Below are positions 18,432 to 27,324 of a stretch of DNA of 64,000 nt, piece by piece; within the stretch, counting starts at the first letter, position 1; the number at the start of each line of letters is the position of its first letter. The position numbers and the translations under genes are program-made. The DNA comes from Paenibacillus marchantiae (GTDB taxonomy: Bacteria > Bacillota > Bacilli > Paenibacillales > Paenibacillaceae). The stretch covers positions 5,084,001 through 5,148,000 of the forward strand of contig NZ_CP118270.1 of assembly GCF_028771845.1 (NCBI RefSeq). Direction: 5' to 3'. The notes under the pieces were generated by a model, which was given only the letters and a program-made list of their open reading frames with translations, had not been told where the DNA came from and made no database searches.

Positions 18432-18863
18432 TTAGTGCACAATGAGCACTGGGCATTTCGATAACTGTGAAACCTTGTGGCTGACACTTCCAAGCATCAT
18501 TTCTTTTATGCCACTTAGCCCCCGGCTACCAATAATAATAAGTTGCTGCTCAGTATCCTTAGCATATTTTAATATTTCATGTGCAGGATCTCCCTTAAGA
18601 TGAACTGTTTCTGAGTTAATCCCCGCAGATTTTAATTTGGATTTGGTGCGTTGCAACTGTTCCAGACTCGCTTTCTTCATTTCGTTCAATATTTCTTCCA
18701 AGAAATTCTCTGGTAAATAGGTCATACCACTCGATACATATTCCTGGCTAACATTAACCAAGGTAACTTGGCTTTGTTTGTCTCGGGCTATTTCAACGGT
18801 TGCATTGAGAAGTTTGTTCGTTATTCCAGCTTGATCAATTGCCACAATAATTTTGTCAAACAT
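18432..18863 (-). CDS. Universal stress protein (UspA family)
   Basis: A 143-residue cytosolic protein with the Usp alpha/beta fold: N-terminal strand KIIVAIDQAG and C-terminal ATP-binding signature GSRGLSGIKEMMLGSVSHKV followed by CPVLIVH, matching G-2x-G-9x-G-(S/T). The length is normal for single-domain members. Its ATG lies two bases after the stop of the upstream MFS gene, so it is co-translated with it. Such proteins help survival under starvation or stress. The link to a transporter suggests, by inference, tuning of that transporter or its substrate response. Confidence 0.93.
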   Translation of the reverse strand: MFDKIIVAIDQAGITNKLLNATVEIARDKQSQVTLVNVSQEYVSSGMTYLPENFLEEILNEMKKASLEQLQRTKSKLKSAGINSETVHLKGDPAHEILKYAKDTEQQLIIIGSRGLSGIKEMMLGSVSHKVSQLSKCPVLIVH

Positions 18864-18865
18864 AG

Positions 18866-20101
18866 TTATCGTCCTTTCCGTGGCAGCTCGTAACGACTTC
18901 CGCTACCTACAAAACGGTTTCTTGCTGCTCCCATTCCGGCTAACAAAAGTAAGACCGAAGCGCCCAGCAGAATGAAAAGTGGCATATCCCAACTATTTGT
19001 CGCATCATGCAGATATCCAATAAGTGCAGGACCAATTGCGGCAAGAAGATATCCAATCGATTGCGCCATGCCAGACAATTCCGCTGCTTGATGCGCATTT
19101 TCAGTGCGTAACCCAAAAAACATCATGGATAAACTAAAGGCGAAACCTACACCAATTCCCAGTATTATGATCCACAATAATATAATATTGGAGCTTCCGT
19201 AAAGAAGCCCGAGTGTTCCCGTCAAAAGCAAAATGGTTGTGATAACCACTAACAAACGTTGGCTAGACATGCGCCCAGCAATAACAGGAACAATAAATGT
19301 AAATGGAAGCAGTGCTAACTGCATTATCGAGAGGTACCAACCTGATTGGGTTGAATCAATTCCTTGCTGCTTTAAAATTTCAGGTAACCATGCGATCAAC
19401 ACATAGAAAACCATGGACTGTATACCCATAAATAAGGTTACCTGCCATGCAAGAGGGGACCGCCAAACATTCACATCGTTGCTGGCCCTCTGCTGACTGG
19501 TCGTGACTGTTTGCTTCGATTGATTTCTTAATTGGGGTAACCAACAGAGAATGGCTACAAAACTTAGAACCCCCCATATTCCTAATGCTCCCTGCCATCT
19601 TAGACCTGCGTTCACAGCTAGCGGTACACTGATTCCTGATGCAATGGCTCCACATAAACACATTGAAACGGAGTAAAGACCTGTCATAGAGCCAATTTTA
19701 TTGGGGAAATCCCTTTTGATTATACTTGGCAATAATACATTACATATGGCAATTGCAAATCCTAGAATTACTGTTCCAATATACAGATTAGCTGCACCAG
19801 ATAAAGAACGTATTACAATGCCAATTGTCAAAAAGATTAGGGCAAGCAAAATGATACGTTCAACCCCATACTTTCGGCCTAATTTCGGTACTAGAGGCGA
19901 TAATAAAGCAAAGGCTAGCAAGGGTAAAGTCGTTATCAAGCCCGCTAATGTATTTGAAATATGAACGTCATCCCTTATTAGACTCACTAAAGGACCGACT
20001 GATGTTAAGGGAGTACGTAAATTAGCAGCAATAAAAATAATGCCGAGAATGATAAACCCTATAGAGGAAGGTAGGGCTTTTGTATTTTGATTGTTCAGCA
20101 T
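18866..20101 (-). CDS. MFS transporter, CynX/NimT (cyanate/2-nitroimidazole) type
   Basis: A 411-residue, 12-span major facilitator. The N-terminal signature ANLRTPLTSVGPLVSLIRDD, followed by a second span with LAGLITTLPLLAFALLSPLV and PKLGRKYGVERIIL, is typical of the CynX family. Members move cyanate or other small anions or export 2-nitroimidazole; specificity here is unknown. AGAAGGAGA precedes the ATG at a normal distance. It forms a two-gene unit with the Usp gene. The XRE-cupin regulator upstream on the same strand is separated by a terminator, but is a likely regulator of this unit by position. Confidence 0.9.
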   Translation of the reverse strand: MLNNQNTKALPSSIGFIILGIIFIAANLRTPLTSVGPLVSLIRDDVHISNTLAGLITTLPLLAFALLSPLVPKLGRKYGVERIILLALIFLTIGIVIRSLSGAANLYIGTVILGFAIAICNVLLPSIIKRDFPNKIGSMTGLYSVSMCLCGAIASGISVPLAVNAGLRWQGALGIWGVLSFVAILCWLPQLRNQSKQTVTTSQQRASNDVNVWRSPLAWQVTLFMGIQSMVFYVLIAWLPEILKQQGIDSTQSGWYLSIMQLALLPFTFIVPVIAGRMSSQRLLVVITTILLLTGTLGLLYGSSNIILLWIIILGIGVGFAFSLSMMFFGLRTENAHQAAELSGMAQSIGYLLAAIGPALIGYLHDATNSWDMPLFILLGASVLLLLAGMGAARNRFVGSGSRYELPRKGR

Positions 20102-20260
20102 TCTTCAATTCTCCTTCTGAAATCACAGGTATTATTTGTTCCCTGTTGATTGTGAAAATGGTGCAATAATTATCCGCGCGGACAACAAAAGTATATTACA
20201 GTATATTATTATTTACAATAAGTATTTTATAATATAATTAAATTGTCTAAAAAAACAAAA

Positions 20261-20300
20261 ATACAACTCTGAATTCCGGTAATGGAATTCGGAGTTGTAT
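20261..20300 (-). terminator. Rho-independent terminator after the XRE-cupin gene
   Basis: A near-perfect hairpin: ATACAACTC-GAATTCC arms around GGTAAT. On the minus strand it is followed by TTTTTG and seven T. It separates the regulator from the MFS/Usp unit. Confidence 0.85.
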
Positions 20301-20322
20301 TCATAAGTGGAATTTGCGACTT

Positions 20323-20889
20323 TTAGAAACCATACTTCAAGGCTATATGCAGCACGGTTTCACTATTCGTATGATTAGTATAAGAGTGAGGAGAATCAGC
20401 ACGAAAACTAATCGTATCGTATTGATTCAAGATGTGAATCTCTCCATTGACTTGAATTTCAATGGATCCCGTCATTACGGTCGCAATTTCAGTTGTATTC
20501 ACATGATGTCCTTCAGGATGGTAGGAGCTATTGGGCTGTAAGTAAGCCCGACACATTTCAATATCGCTGCTAGCGTTTTTAAAGACGGGTTCAATAACCC
20601 AATTTTTTTGTTCATTAGAAAACCGCAGTCCTTCGCCTGCTCGATACAAACTTACAGGGTCTTCTGATTTGAACAAAGCCAAGAGTGGTAAAGATATGCC
20701 TTTTGAGATTTTCCATATGATCGCCAAAGTTGGATTTGTCTCGCCACGTTCGATATTTCCCAGAGTAAGTTTGCTTACGCCTGTCAATTCCGCTAAGTCA
20801 TCTAAGCTCATGTTGTTTTCTTTTCTGTACCTTTTCAAGGCAGCGCCAATTTGTAATACAAGTTGTTTGGATTCGTCGACTTCTTCCAT
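20323..20889 (-). CDS. XRE-family regulator with cupin domain
   Basis: A 188-residue transcription regulator. Residues about 11-66 are an HTH_3 domain (LKRYRKENNMSLDDLAELTG then LTLGNIERGETNPTLAIIWK). Residues 115-185 are a small cupin (YHPEGHHVNTTEIATVMTGS, with Glu/His metal-site positions, and YDTISFRADSPHSYTNH). GAGGTG eight bases before the ATG fixes the start. This HTH-cupin architecture often controls a neighbouring transporter or amine/amino-acid metabolism, so the MFS/Usp pair just downstream is the obvious target. Confidence 0.92.
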   Translation of the reverse strand: MEEVDESKQLVLQIGAALKRYRKENNMSLDDLAELTGVSKLTLGNIERGETNPTLAIIWKISKGISLPLLALFKSEDPVSLYRAGEGLRFSNEQKNWVIEPVFKNASSDIEMCRAYLQPNSSYHPEGHHVNTTEIATVMTGSIEIQVNGEIHILNQYDTISFRADSPHSYTNHTNSETVLHIALKYGF

Positions 20890-21035
20890 TAGATATTCAC
20901 CTCAACAAAAAAGCAGTTATAAGCTAGTATATCGTTTATCTAGATTCTTTTCCATACGATTAGAGTTCAGAAGAAGAAGGCGAGATTTCGGCCAATCATT
21001 TATTTGTGGATGCTAGCTGCGGAACACGGGTGCCG

Positions 21036-23294
21036 TCATCTATAAGAATCATATAGTCGAATTTCAAACACTTCTGCCCGATCGCCACCGTGCGTTTCCT
21101 TAATGATCACCCTAATCCGTTTTGATTGGATCGGATTCTCAAGACGATGAATCTTTTTGCGAGTAAGGTTATGGCTATCACCAGCAAAACGTTCCCATTC
21201 CCCATTAATATATGCCTGCACCTCGTAGCTCTTAACCAACTCGGGAATGATCAGAAACGGTGTCTCGTGATGATGCAAATTGATCAAATCCTCATTAACA
21301 TCGTCATTAAAGGTAAGGTGAATTTCCCGAATATCCACTGGTTCTGGAAGCTTGACTTCAATCCATTCTTCACGGCCATTAGTGATGGGCTCCGATATCC
21401 ACAACTGTGGACCGCCAAACGGGCGGACATAGCCGTTGATGACTTTATCAGGTAAATACGCGCCAGTCTCAACTGCAAAACAGAATGGCTTTCGGACAAG
21501 TCGCTTCATCGACCATTCGATAATGGGCTGATTCGGCTGATGATCCTCCAGATCAGAGCTGACTATTGGCTTGACTCCCCGCTCAAACGCGAGGACACCG
21601 CTGATCGGAACAGCTGATGTATAGAGACTGGCTGCTTCATTCGCACGAACAATGATAAATACATTAGAAGGATCCCCTCCAAACATTGCACTGTCTGCAG
21701 GCACATCCAACCATCGATTTTCACCTGCATCGACCTGGATATGCAAAGCTTGCTTGAAGTTTGCCGGTACATAATTCTCAGGGCGACCTGTATCCCATAG
21801 TTCTATAGTGAGACTTGTAGCCTCACGGGCAGAGACCAACAGCGTAAATCCCTCAATTCCACCCTCGGTCGGGAACAGCCATCCAACATCAGTGACCAGC
21901 CGGTATTCCTCGGAAGGTTCGTTGATCAAAATTCGGGTCATCGTGCTTGAAGCCGTGATGATCCCCTTTCTCGCAAGATCAGCAGAATCCATATTTCTCA
22001 GTCCTATAATTGAGGCATCGGTCCGTAACATCGTTTGCTGCAATTCGGTTGAATGCTGCTCACGCAGCTCACGAGGCGTGATGCCTTTGATTACCGACAA
22101 GGCAGCGCCTACACCTGCCGCTTCTCCCATTACTGCACAAGTTGCCATAACGCGGGTTGTTCCAAATGCAACATGCGATGCACTGATATTACGTCCCGCA
22201 AACAGCAGATTGCTGACATTGCGGGAGTACAGGCACCCAAACGGAATATGATATATGCCATCCGCATGCAGATGTTTGGAGCCGCTCTCGCTTGCATACA
22301 TCCCTTGTGGAGGATGCAGGTCGATGGACCAACCACCAAAGGCGACCCGGTCTTCGAATGGACGCTGAGAGATAACATCATTTTGCGTCAGAATCGTATC
22401 ACCAAGGAAGCGACGGTATTCGCGTTTGCCTGGAATCGAGCCTACCCATTCCAACGTCATCTCCTCGGCCTGAAACTTGCCGGAGTTCTTAATATAATCC
22501 CAGATGCCATAAATAACAGACCATAACTCATCCCGAATCTGCTCATTCTCATGTACCGTATCCAGCTCGCCGCCCCATTCAATCCACCAGTAATGACAGC
22601 CAGAATCTCCACTGCGGATCACACGCTTTAGCGGAATTGGGGTTGTCGTAATGTCTTTAGCAAACGATGGAGCTACAAACCGTACCGGTTTTCCGGTATC
22701 TTTCGTATAGAACAACAGTGTGCTGCCAAGCGTAATATCATCAGCAACTTCCGGTGCCCATTCTTCCCCGAACTCATGACGGGCTTCACGGCCAATCCGG
22801 TATGCTGCTCCAGCGAGAAATCCGACGAGTCCGTCACCTGTACAGTCAAGAAAGATCTTACTTTCAAACGTAATCTCACGCTCGGAGCCCATCATCCAGC
22901 CTTTCACGCTACGAATTATCCTTGCATCCTTCTCACCGTCTGCTTCTACTTCTCTAACATCCGTATTCATAAATAGAGTCAGATTAGGTTCGGCTCTTAC
23001 CGCCTCCAGCAAAGTAACGTCCCACAAATAGGGGTTGCCTTCCGGATTCCGTTGTTGATTTTGAATGAATAATTCACCCATAATGCCGGTCTCCCGGGCG
23101 TAACGGTTCACGCCATGCCCCGTTGCACCGCATACCCATACACGTACCTCGGAGCTGGAATTGCCGCCAAGTACAGGACGATTATGCACGAGGGCAACCT
23201 TTTGACCTAATCTTGCCGCTGCAATAGCGGCACAAATCCCGGAAAGTCCTCCGCCAATGACCGTAACATCGAATAATAGTTTCTCGCGTCTCAT
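21036..23294 (-). CDS. FAD-dependent oxidoreductase with C-terminal carbohydrate-binding-like domain
   Basis: A 752-residue cytosolic flavoprotein. The N-terminal Rossmann motif VIGGGLSGICAAIAAARLG lies near residue 12, followed by GGNSSSEVRVWVCGATGHGV, a hallmark of the FAD_oxidored (PF12831) family. A second FAD segment is near residue 370 (LLFAGRNISASHVAFGTTR). From about 600 to the end a beta-rich region (WIEVKLPEPVDIREIHLTF and SKRIRVIIKETHGGD) resembles an F5/8-type galactose-binding domain. AAGGAGGC precedes the ATG. It is the last gene after an ABC sugar importer, so it probably oxidises or modifies the imported sugar; the substrate is unknown. Confidence 0.88.
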   Translation of the reverse strand: MRREKLLFDVTVIGGGLSGICAAIAAARLGQKVALVHNRPVLGGNSSSEVRVWVCGATGHGVNRYARETGIMGELFIQNQQRNPEGNPYLWDVTLLEAVRAEPNLTLFMNTDVREVEADGEKDARIIRSVKGWMMGSEREITFESKIFLDCTGDGLVGFLAGAAYRIGREARHEFGEEWAPEVADDITLGSTLLFYTKDTGKPVRFVAPSFAKDITTTPIPLKRVIRSGDSGCHYWWIEWGGELDTVHENEQIRDELWSVIYGIWDYIKNSGKFQAEEMTLEWVGSIPGKREYRRFLGDTILTQNDVISQRPFEDRVAFGGWSIDLHPPQGMYASESGSKHLHADGIYHIPFGCLYSRNVSNLLFAGRNISASHVAFGTTRVMATCAVMGEAAGVGAALSVIKGITPRELREQHSTELQQTMLRTDASIIGLRNMDSADLARKGIITASSTMTRILINEPSEEYRLVTDVGWLFPTEGGIEGFTLLVSAREATSLTIELWDTGRPENYVPANFKQALHIQVDAGENRWLDVPADSAMFGGDPSNVFIIVRANEAASLYTSAVPISGVLAFERGVKPIVSSDLEDHQPNQPIIEWSMKRLVRKPFCFAVETGAYLPDKVINGYVRPFGGPQLWISEPITNGREEWIEVKLPEPVDIREIHLTFNDDVNEDLINLHHHETPFLIIPELVKSYEVQAYINGEWERFAGDSHNLTRKKIHRLENPIQSKRIRVIIKETHGGDRAEVFEIRLYDSYR

Positions 23295-23313
23295 TATATA
23301 AGCCTCCTTTGAA

Positions 23314-24141
23314 TTAGCCTTTTACAGCTGAACTGGATACACCTTGAATAATATATTTCTGACCAAGCAGAAAGATTAAAATCATAGGGATAATCGCTGC
23401 GGAAGAAGCTGCCATCATTCCGTTATAATCAACGTTGTTTTCCAAAACGAAATTTTGTAGACCAAGCGGAATCGTATAAAGCTTTGGACTCTGCAGGAAA
23501 ACCAGAGCATTCTCATAATCATTCCACTGCCAGGAAAAATCGATAATCGCAAACGTTGCAAGCGCTGGTTTGGCTAACGGTAACACCAGCTTGAAGAAAA
23601 TTCGAAAATGACCCGCACCATCGAGTAATGCAGATTCTGTAATCTCGTTCGGTATACTGAGAAAGAATTGACGGAGCATAAATACGCCAAATATCGAGAA
23701 CATGGCTGGCAGAATTAATGCCCAATGCGTGTTATAAATATGAAGCCAGTTAAACAGGATAAACTTCGGAACAAAAACGACTTGAGGAGGAATCATCATC
23801 ATGGATAGATACACGATGAAGAGGGTATTGCGTCCTTTAAATTCCGTACGGGCGAAACCATAAGCAGCAAAGGCCGACAAAAAAACGGCACCTGCTGTAC
23901 CAATCACGGCAATCTTAATTGAGTTCAAATAATAAGGGAGAAAGTTATAGTTTCCCGTCCAGATTCGCTTATGGCTGGTCCAGTCCAGCTTCGAAGGAAG
24001 CCATTGGCGGAATACCTCACTAGGGGTCTGGAAGGAAGTACTGAGCATCCATAAAAAAGGGACAATCATAAACAACCCTGCAATCAGCATAAGGATCGTG
24101 ACAGAAAGCTTAACCGAGCGTGTCTTCGTTATTCTAAACAT
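23314..24141 (-). CDS. Carbohydrate ABC transporter permease, MalG/AraQ type
   Basis: A 275-residue permease with six predicted spans. It starts with a hydrophobic first span (LIAGLFMIVPFLWMLSTSFQ), the family landmark after which comes a periplasmic stretch. The EAA loop near residue 190 is ESALLDGAGHFRIFFKLVLP. The C-terminus ends GVSSSAVKG, typical of the group. It pairs with the MalF-type permease 15 bases upstream and is followed at 19 bases by the FAD oxidoreductase. It belongs to the CUT1 class of importers for di- or oligosaccharides. Confidence 0.95.
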   Translation of the reverse strand: MFRITKTRSVKLSVTILMLIAGLFMIVPFLWMLSTSFQTPSEVFRQWLPSKLDWTSHKRIWTGNYNFLPYYLNSIKIAVIGTAGAVFLSAFAAYGFARTEFKGRNTLFIVYLSMMMIPPQVVFVPKFILFNWLHIYNTHWALILPAMFSIFGVFMLRQFFLSIPNEITESALLDGAGHFRIFFKLVLPLAKPALATFAIIDFSWQWNDYENALVFLQSPKLYTIPLGLQNFVLENNVDYNGMMAASSAAIIPMILIFLLGQKYIIQGVSSSAVKG

Positions 24142-24156
24142 AGAGCCAGCTCCTCT

Positions 24157-25140
24157 CTAGTAATGGACCCAGCGTTTTTGGCCGACCCATTGGATAATGG
24201 TAATGACAAGAATAACCGCAAACAGGAACCAGGAAATGGTTGACGCATAGCCCATCTCATAATAGCTAAATGCCGTTTTGTAGACGAACAGCGACAGAAT
24301 CGTAGTGCTTCCGCTTGGGCCGCCGCCCGTAATCGCTTGGATGAGAGAGAAGGATTTGACCGTCATAATCAGCCCCGTAATCAATAGCATAAATGTCGTT
24401 GGACTAACAAGCGGCCATACAATCCTCCATGTAATAGTTGCTTTCCCTGCACCGTCAATACGTGCCGCTTCAAGTTGCTCAGTCGAAATCTCCTGCAGGG
24501 CTGCCAAATAGATAATCATGTTGTAACCTAACATAAACCAGATTTGCACGACGTCAATGGCATACATCGCCGAACTTGAATCGGCGAACCAACCCGGAGG
24601 CGATACAATGCCGATAAAGCGAAGTACTTCATTAATTGGCCCCTGGGACGGCTGGAACAGCAGCATCCATACAAAAGCAACAGCAACACCGCTTGAGATA
24701 TATGGCAGGAAGAACATGCCTCTAAGCAATCCTTTCAAATACACGCTCCGGTTAAGCACAAGAGCAACGAGAAATGCAATTGCTAATGAGACCGGAACGG
24801 ACATCAGGAATATGATCGTATATTTGATTGAAGCATAGAACTGATCATCACCAAAAAGGCGTTGGATATTATCTAATCCGGTGAACGTCCAATTCGGATT
24901 GGCGAATTGATAGTCCGTGAACATCATAAAGAAGGAGTACAAGGCAGGCAGAATAAAAAATGCCAGGATACCGAGCATATTAGGCAAAATAAATATGTAG
25001 CCCACCCAGCCTTGTTTCCGAATCCAGCTGTTCCTTTTCACAGAAAACGCCGCCTTTCTTCTCGTATGAAACTTTTTAAATACAGCAAAGAGAGAAGACG
25101 GAAGCGAAGAATCCTTCTTCTCTCTTAAGGATATTGTCAA
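24157..25140 (-). CDS. Carbohydrate ABC transporter permease, MalF/UgpA type
   Basis: A 327-residue permease with a longer basic N-terminus (about 40 residues) and six spans, the first with GYIFILPNMLGILAFFILPA. FTDYQFANPNWTFTGLDNI is the extracellular landmark, and the EAA loop is EAARIDGAGKATITWRIVWP near residue 245. ITGGGPSGSTTILSLFVYKT follows, as in UgpA/MalF. It lies between the binding-protein gene and the second permease, completing a CUT1 importer that lacks its own ATPase gene. Confidence 0.95.
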   Translation of the reverse strand: MTISLREKKDSSLPSSLFAVFKKFHTRRKAAFSVKRNSWIRKQGWVGYIFILPNMLGILAFFILPALYSFFMMFTDYQFANPNWTFTGLDNIQRLFGDDQFYASIKYTIIFLMSVPVSLAIAFLVALVLNRSVYLKGLLRGMFFLPYISSGVAVAFVWMLLFQPSQGPINEVLRFIGIVSPPGWFADSSSAMYAIDVVQIWFMLGYNMIIYLAALQEISTEQLEAARIDGAGKATITWRIVWPLVSPTTFMLLITGLIMTVKSFSLIQAITGGGPSGSTTILSLFVYKTAFSYYEMGYASTISWFLFAVILVITIIQWVGQKRWVHY

Positions 25141-25155
25141 TATTCGATTATTTGA

Positions 25156-26463
25156 TTATTTGATATATTCCTGATGGCGTTTGGCCATATTCTTAAGCGT
25201 TGTATCAATATCCTGCTCATTCAGGAAGTATTTCTCATATTCTTCCTTGCGGGCATCCAGCGCTTGCTGCGGTACATTCAGCTGGAATGATGGGAACTCA
25301 CCGAACACAACGCTATTCATCGACTCTGTATCGTATTTGTCTTCAACACCTTTGAGCAGCAGGTCCATCGCCTGCTTGTTATCAACGCTCTTCGAGGATG
25401 GAAGGCGCCCTCCACTTGCCATCGGCAACATTCCGCCGTCCGCATACCACTTTGCGAACTTCCATGCCGCATCCTGATGTTTGGATTTTGCGTTAACGGA
25501 GAGCATATCACCTAAACCACCAGCATACTTATAATCCTTCTGATCGGCAGATACTTTCGGAATTGTAGCGAATGCGATTTTGAAGTCATGTGGAAAATCC
25601 TTCAGGTTATTGGCGTTGCGGAAAATAAATTCTCCTGCGGCTAACATAGCTGCTTCCCCTTTAAGGAACATTGTGTCTACCGGCATCTTGCTTGTTACTT
25701 GTTCTCCATATTCGGGCGTCGATTTGTCCACAAACATCATGTCATGTACGATTTGAAGCTGCTTTTTCCAAAGATCATTATTAAAGTTAGATGTTCCTTC
25801 CGCCGTGGTTACCCCAAGACCCGCTATGGTACCGTCAATTGCGGCGGTAAAGGCAGCATCATGCTGCATAAGACCGTACACATTTGATTTTGTTAGCGCT
25901 TTCGCATATTCTCTCAAGTCATCCCATGTCCAATCAACGGGAGGAATCGGAAGACCGGCTTCATCCAGCATGCTTTTGTTAAGCCAGATGAATAACATGT
26001 TTTTCTTTGTCGGAATGCCATAATACTTATCCCCGATTTTCCATTGAGCGGCGTCTACCCCCATTTGCTCGTCGATGTTGTAATCTGTTCGGCTGCTCAG
26101 ATCCAAAGCGACTCCTGCATCAACACGTTTCTGTAAACGGTTAAGCGTGTAGTTGACGAACAAGTCTGCGTCCTGACCCGTCATGAGCGCCGTATCCAGC
26201 TTTAGGTTACCGGGGTCATCATTTACATAACGGAAGTACTCGACCTGAATGTCGGGATTTTCTTTGTTCCAGCTGTCAATCACTTCTTGAGGTCCAGCCT
26301 CGGCAGGAACAGCTCCCCAAAGCGTGAGGTTGATGGTCTCACCGGCATTTTGATTTGCCGATCCTGCACTCGCTCCCTCGTTGTTAGCCCCTCCGCACGC
26401 GCTGAGCATCGAAGCTGTCAAAGTCGTAATCAAAGCTGCCTTTAACCAATTTCTATATTTCAT
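25156..26463 (-). CDS. Sugar-binding lipoprotein of the second ABC importer
   Basis: A 435-residue secreted lipoprotein with the lipobox LSAC near residue 22 after a short basic and hydrophobic signal peptide. The mature domain is a SBP_bac_1 fold: LTLWGAVPAEAGPQEVIDSW at the start, then PPVDWTWDDLREYAKALTKS, and the late GGLGDMLSVNAKSKHQDAAW signature. It would capture a sugar outside the membrane for the two permeases downstream. The kinase/regulator pair lies immediately upstream on the same strand, with about 90 bases between, so one operon or a promoter directly activated by that regulator are both possible. Confidence 0.94.
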   Translation of the reverse strand: MKYRNWLKAALITTLTASMLSACGGANNEGASAGSANQNAGETINLTLWGAVPAEAGPQEVIDSWNKENPDIQVEYFRYVNDDPGNLKLDTALMTGQDADLFVNYTLNRLQKRVDAGVALDLSSRTDYNIDEQMGVDAAQWKIGDKYYGIPTKKNMLFIWLNKSMLDEAGLPIPPVDWTWDDLREYAKALTKSNVYGLMQHDAAFTAAIDGTIAGLGVTTAEGTSNFNNDLWKKQLQIVHDMMFVDKSTPEYGEQVTSKMPVDTMFLKGEAAMLAAGEFIFRNANNLKDFPHDFKIAFATIPKVSADQKDYKYAGGLGDMLSVNAKSKHQDAAWKFAKWYADGGMLPMASGGRLPSSKSVDNKQAMDLLLKGVEDKYDTESMNSVVFGEFPSFQLNVPQQALDARKEEYEKYFLNEQDIDTTLKNMAKRHQEYIK

Positions 26464-26556
26464 TTACAGTCCCCCTTATCGAGTTGATAAGCTGCTTGCT
26501 ACGTCTTTAACTTTATCACCAGCCTGACATTGGGGGTATGAACGGTGTTTGGATAT

Positions 26557-27324
26557 TCATAGAACGATTTTTTGTTCTTTCCGGTATTCGTTCGGGGTCA
26601 ACCCACACCACCGCTTGAATATTTTAATGAAATAATTGTCGTTCTCGAAGCCTACCAACCTGCCAACTTCACTCACCGTTTTCTCCGTCTCTGTCAGCAG
26701 CATTTTCGCTGCTTGAACGCGGCGGTTCTGAATAAAATGCGTCATCGTGATCCCCATCTTTTTCTTAAATAAGTCACTGACATAACTGGCATCCATGCGA
26801 ACATATTCAGCCAATCTCTTTAATGTCACATCCTCGGCGAAATGCTCCTCAATGTAGGTAATCATTCGGTTCAGCTCTGGATGATCTGTTGGTTCTTGGG
26901 TAGTCTTATCCGGGAACCATTTATCTGCCAAGCGAAGCTTATCCATTCTTGTCAGCTCTCCGGCTACTTTGTCCATGGTTTGCTTCAGTTCCTTCAAATC
27001 CAGAGAAAGTTTCATCAAATAACCTGAAGCCCCGTATTCCAATGCTTGTCTGGCATACTCGAATTCACTTACTGCCGTCAACATAACGAATCGGCATTCA
27101 TGTCCTTCCTTTCTCGTGAGCTGGAGTAAACGGATGCCATCCATTAGCGGCATGAAAATGTCGGAAATGACAACATCAGGCTGCAGTTCCCGAATCAACT
27201 GCAAACCTTCCTCGCCATTTACCGCCTCACCGATAATTTCAAACGGAATATTCGCCTTTGTAAACAATTTGCGCAAGCTTGCTCTTGCGTACTGTTCATC
27301 TTCAACGATCAATGTGCGCCACAA
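26557..27324 (-). CDS. AraC-type response regulator, short form
   Basis: A 255-residue response regulator: receiver domain 1-120 with VEDEQ, the phospho-acceptor Asp in VVISDIFMPLMDG and the Lys in LMKLSL, then directly an AraC domain (about 150-250) with KRLAEYVRMDASYVSDLFKK and ending CGLTPNEYRKEQ. It lacks the long central region of the other regulators in the window. The start is a TTG at 27324, with GGAGGGG seven bases upstream. It overlaps the kinase gene by 23 bases, so the two are coupled. Expected target: the importer genes that follow. Confidence 0.93.
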   Translation of the reverse strand: MWRTLIVEDEQYARASLRKLFTKANIPFEIIGEAVNGEEGLQLIRELQPDVVISDIFMPLMDGIRLLQLTRKEGHECRFVMLTAVSEFEYARQALEYGASGYLMKLSLDLKELKQTMDKVAGELTRMDKLRLADKWFPDKTTQEPTDHPELNRMITYIEEHFAEDVTLKRLAEYVRMDASYVSDLFKKKMGITMTHFIQNRRVQAAKMLLTETEKTVSEVGRLVGFENDNYFIKIFKRWCGLTPNEYRKEQKIVL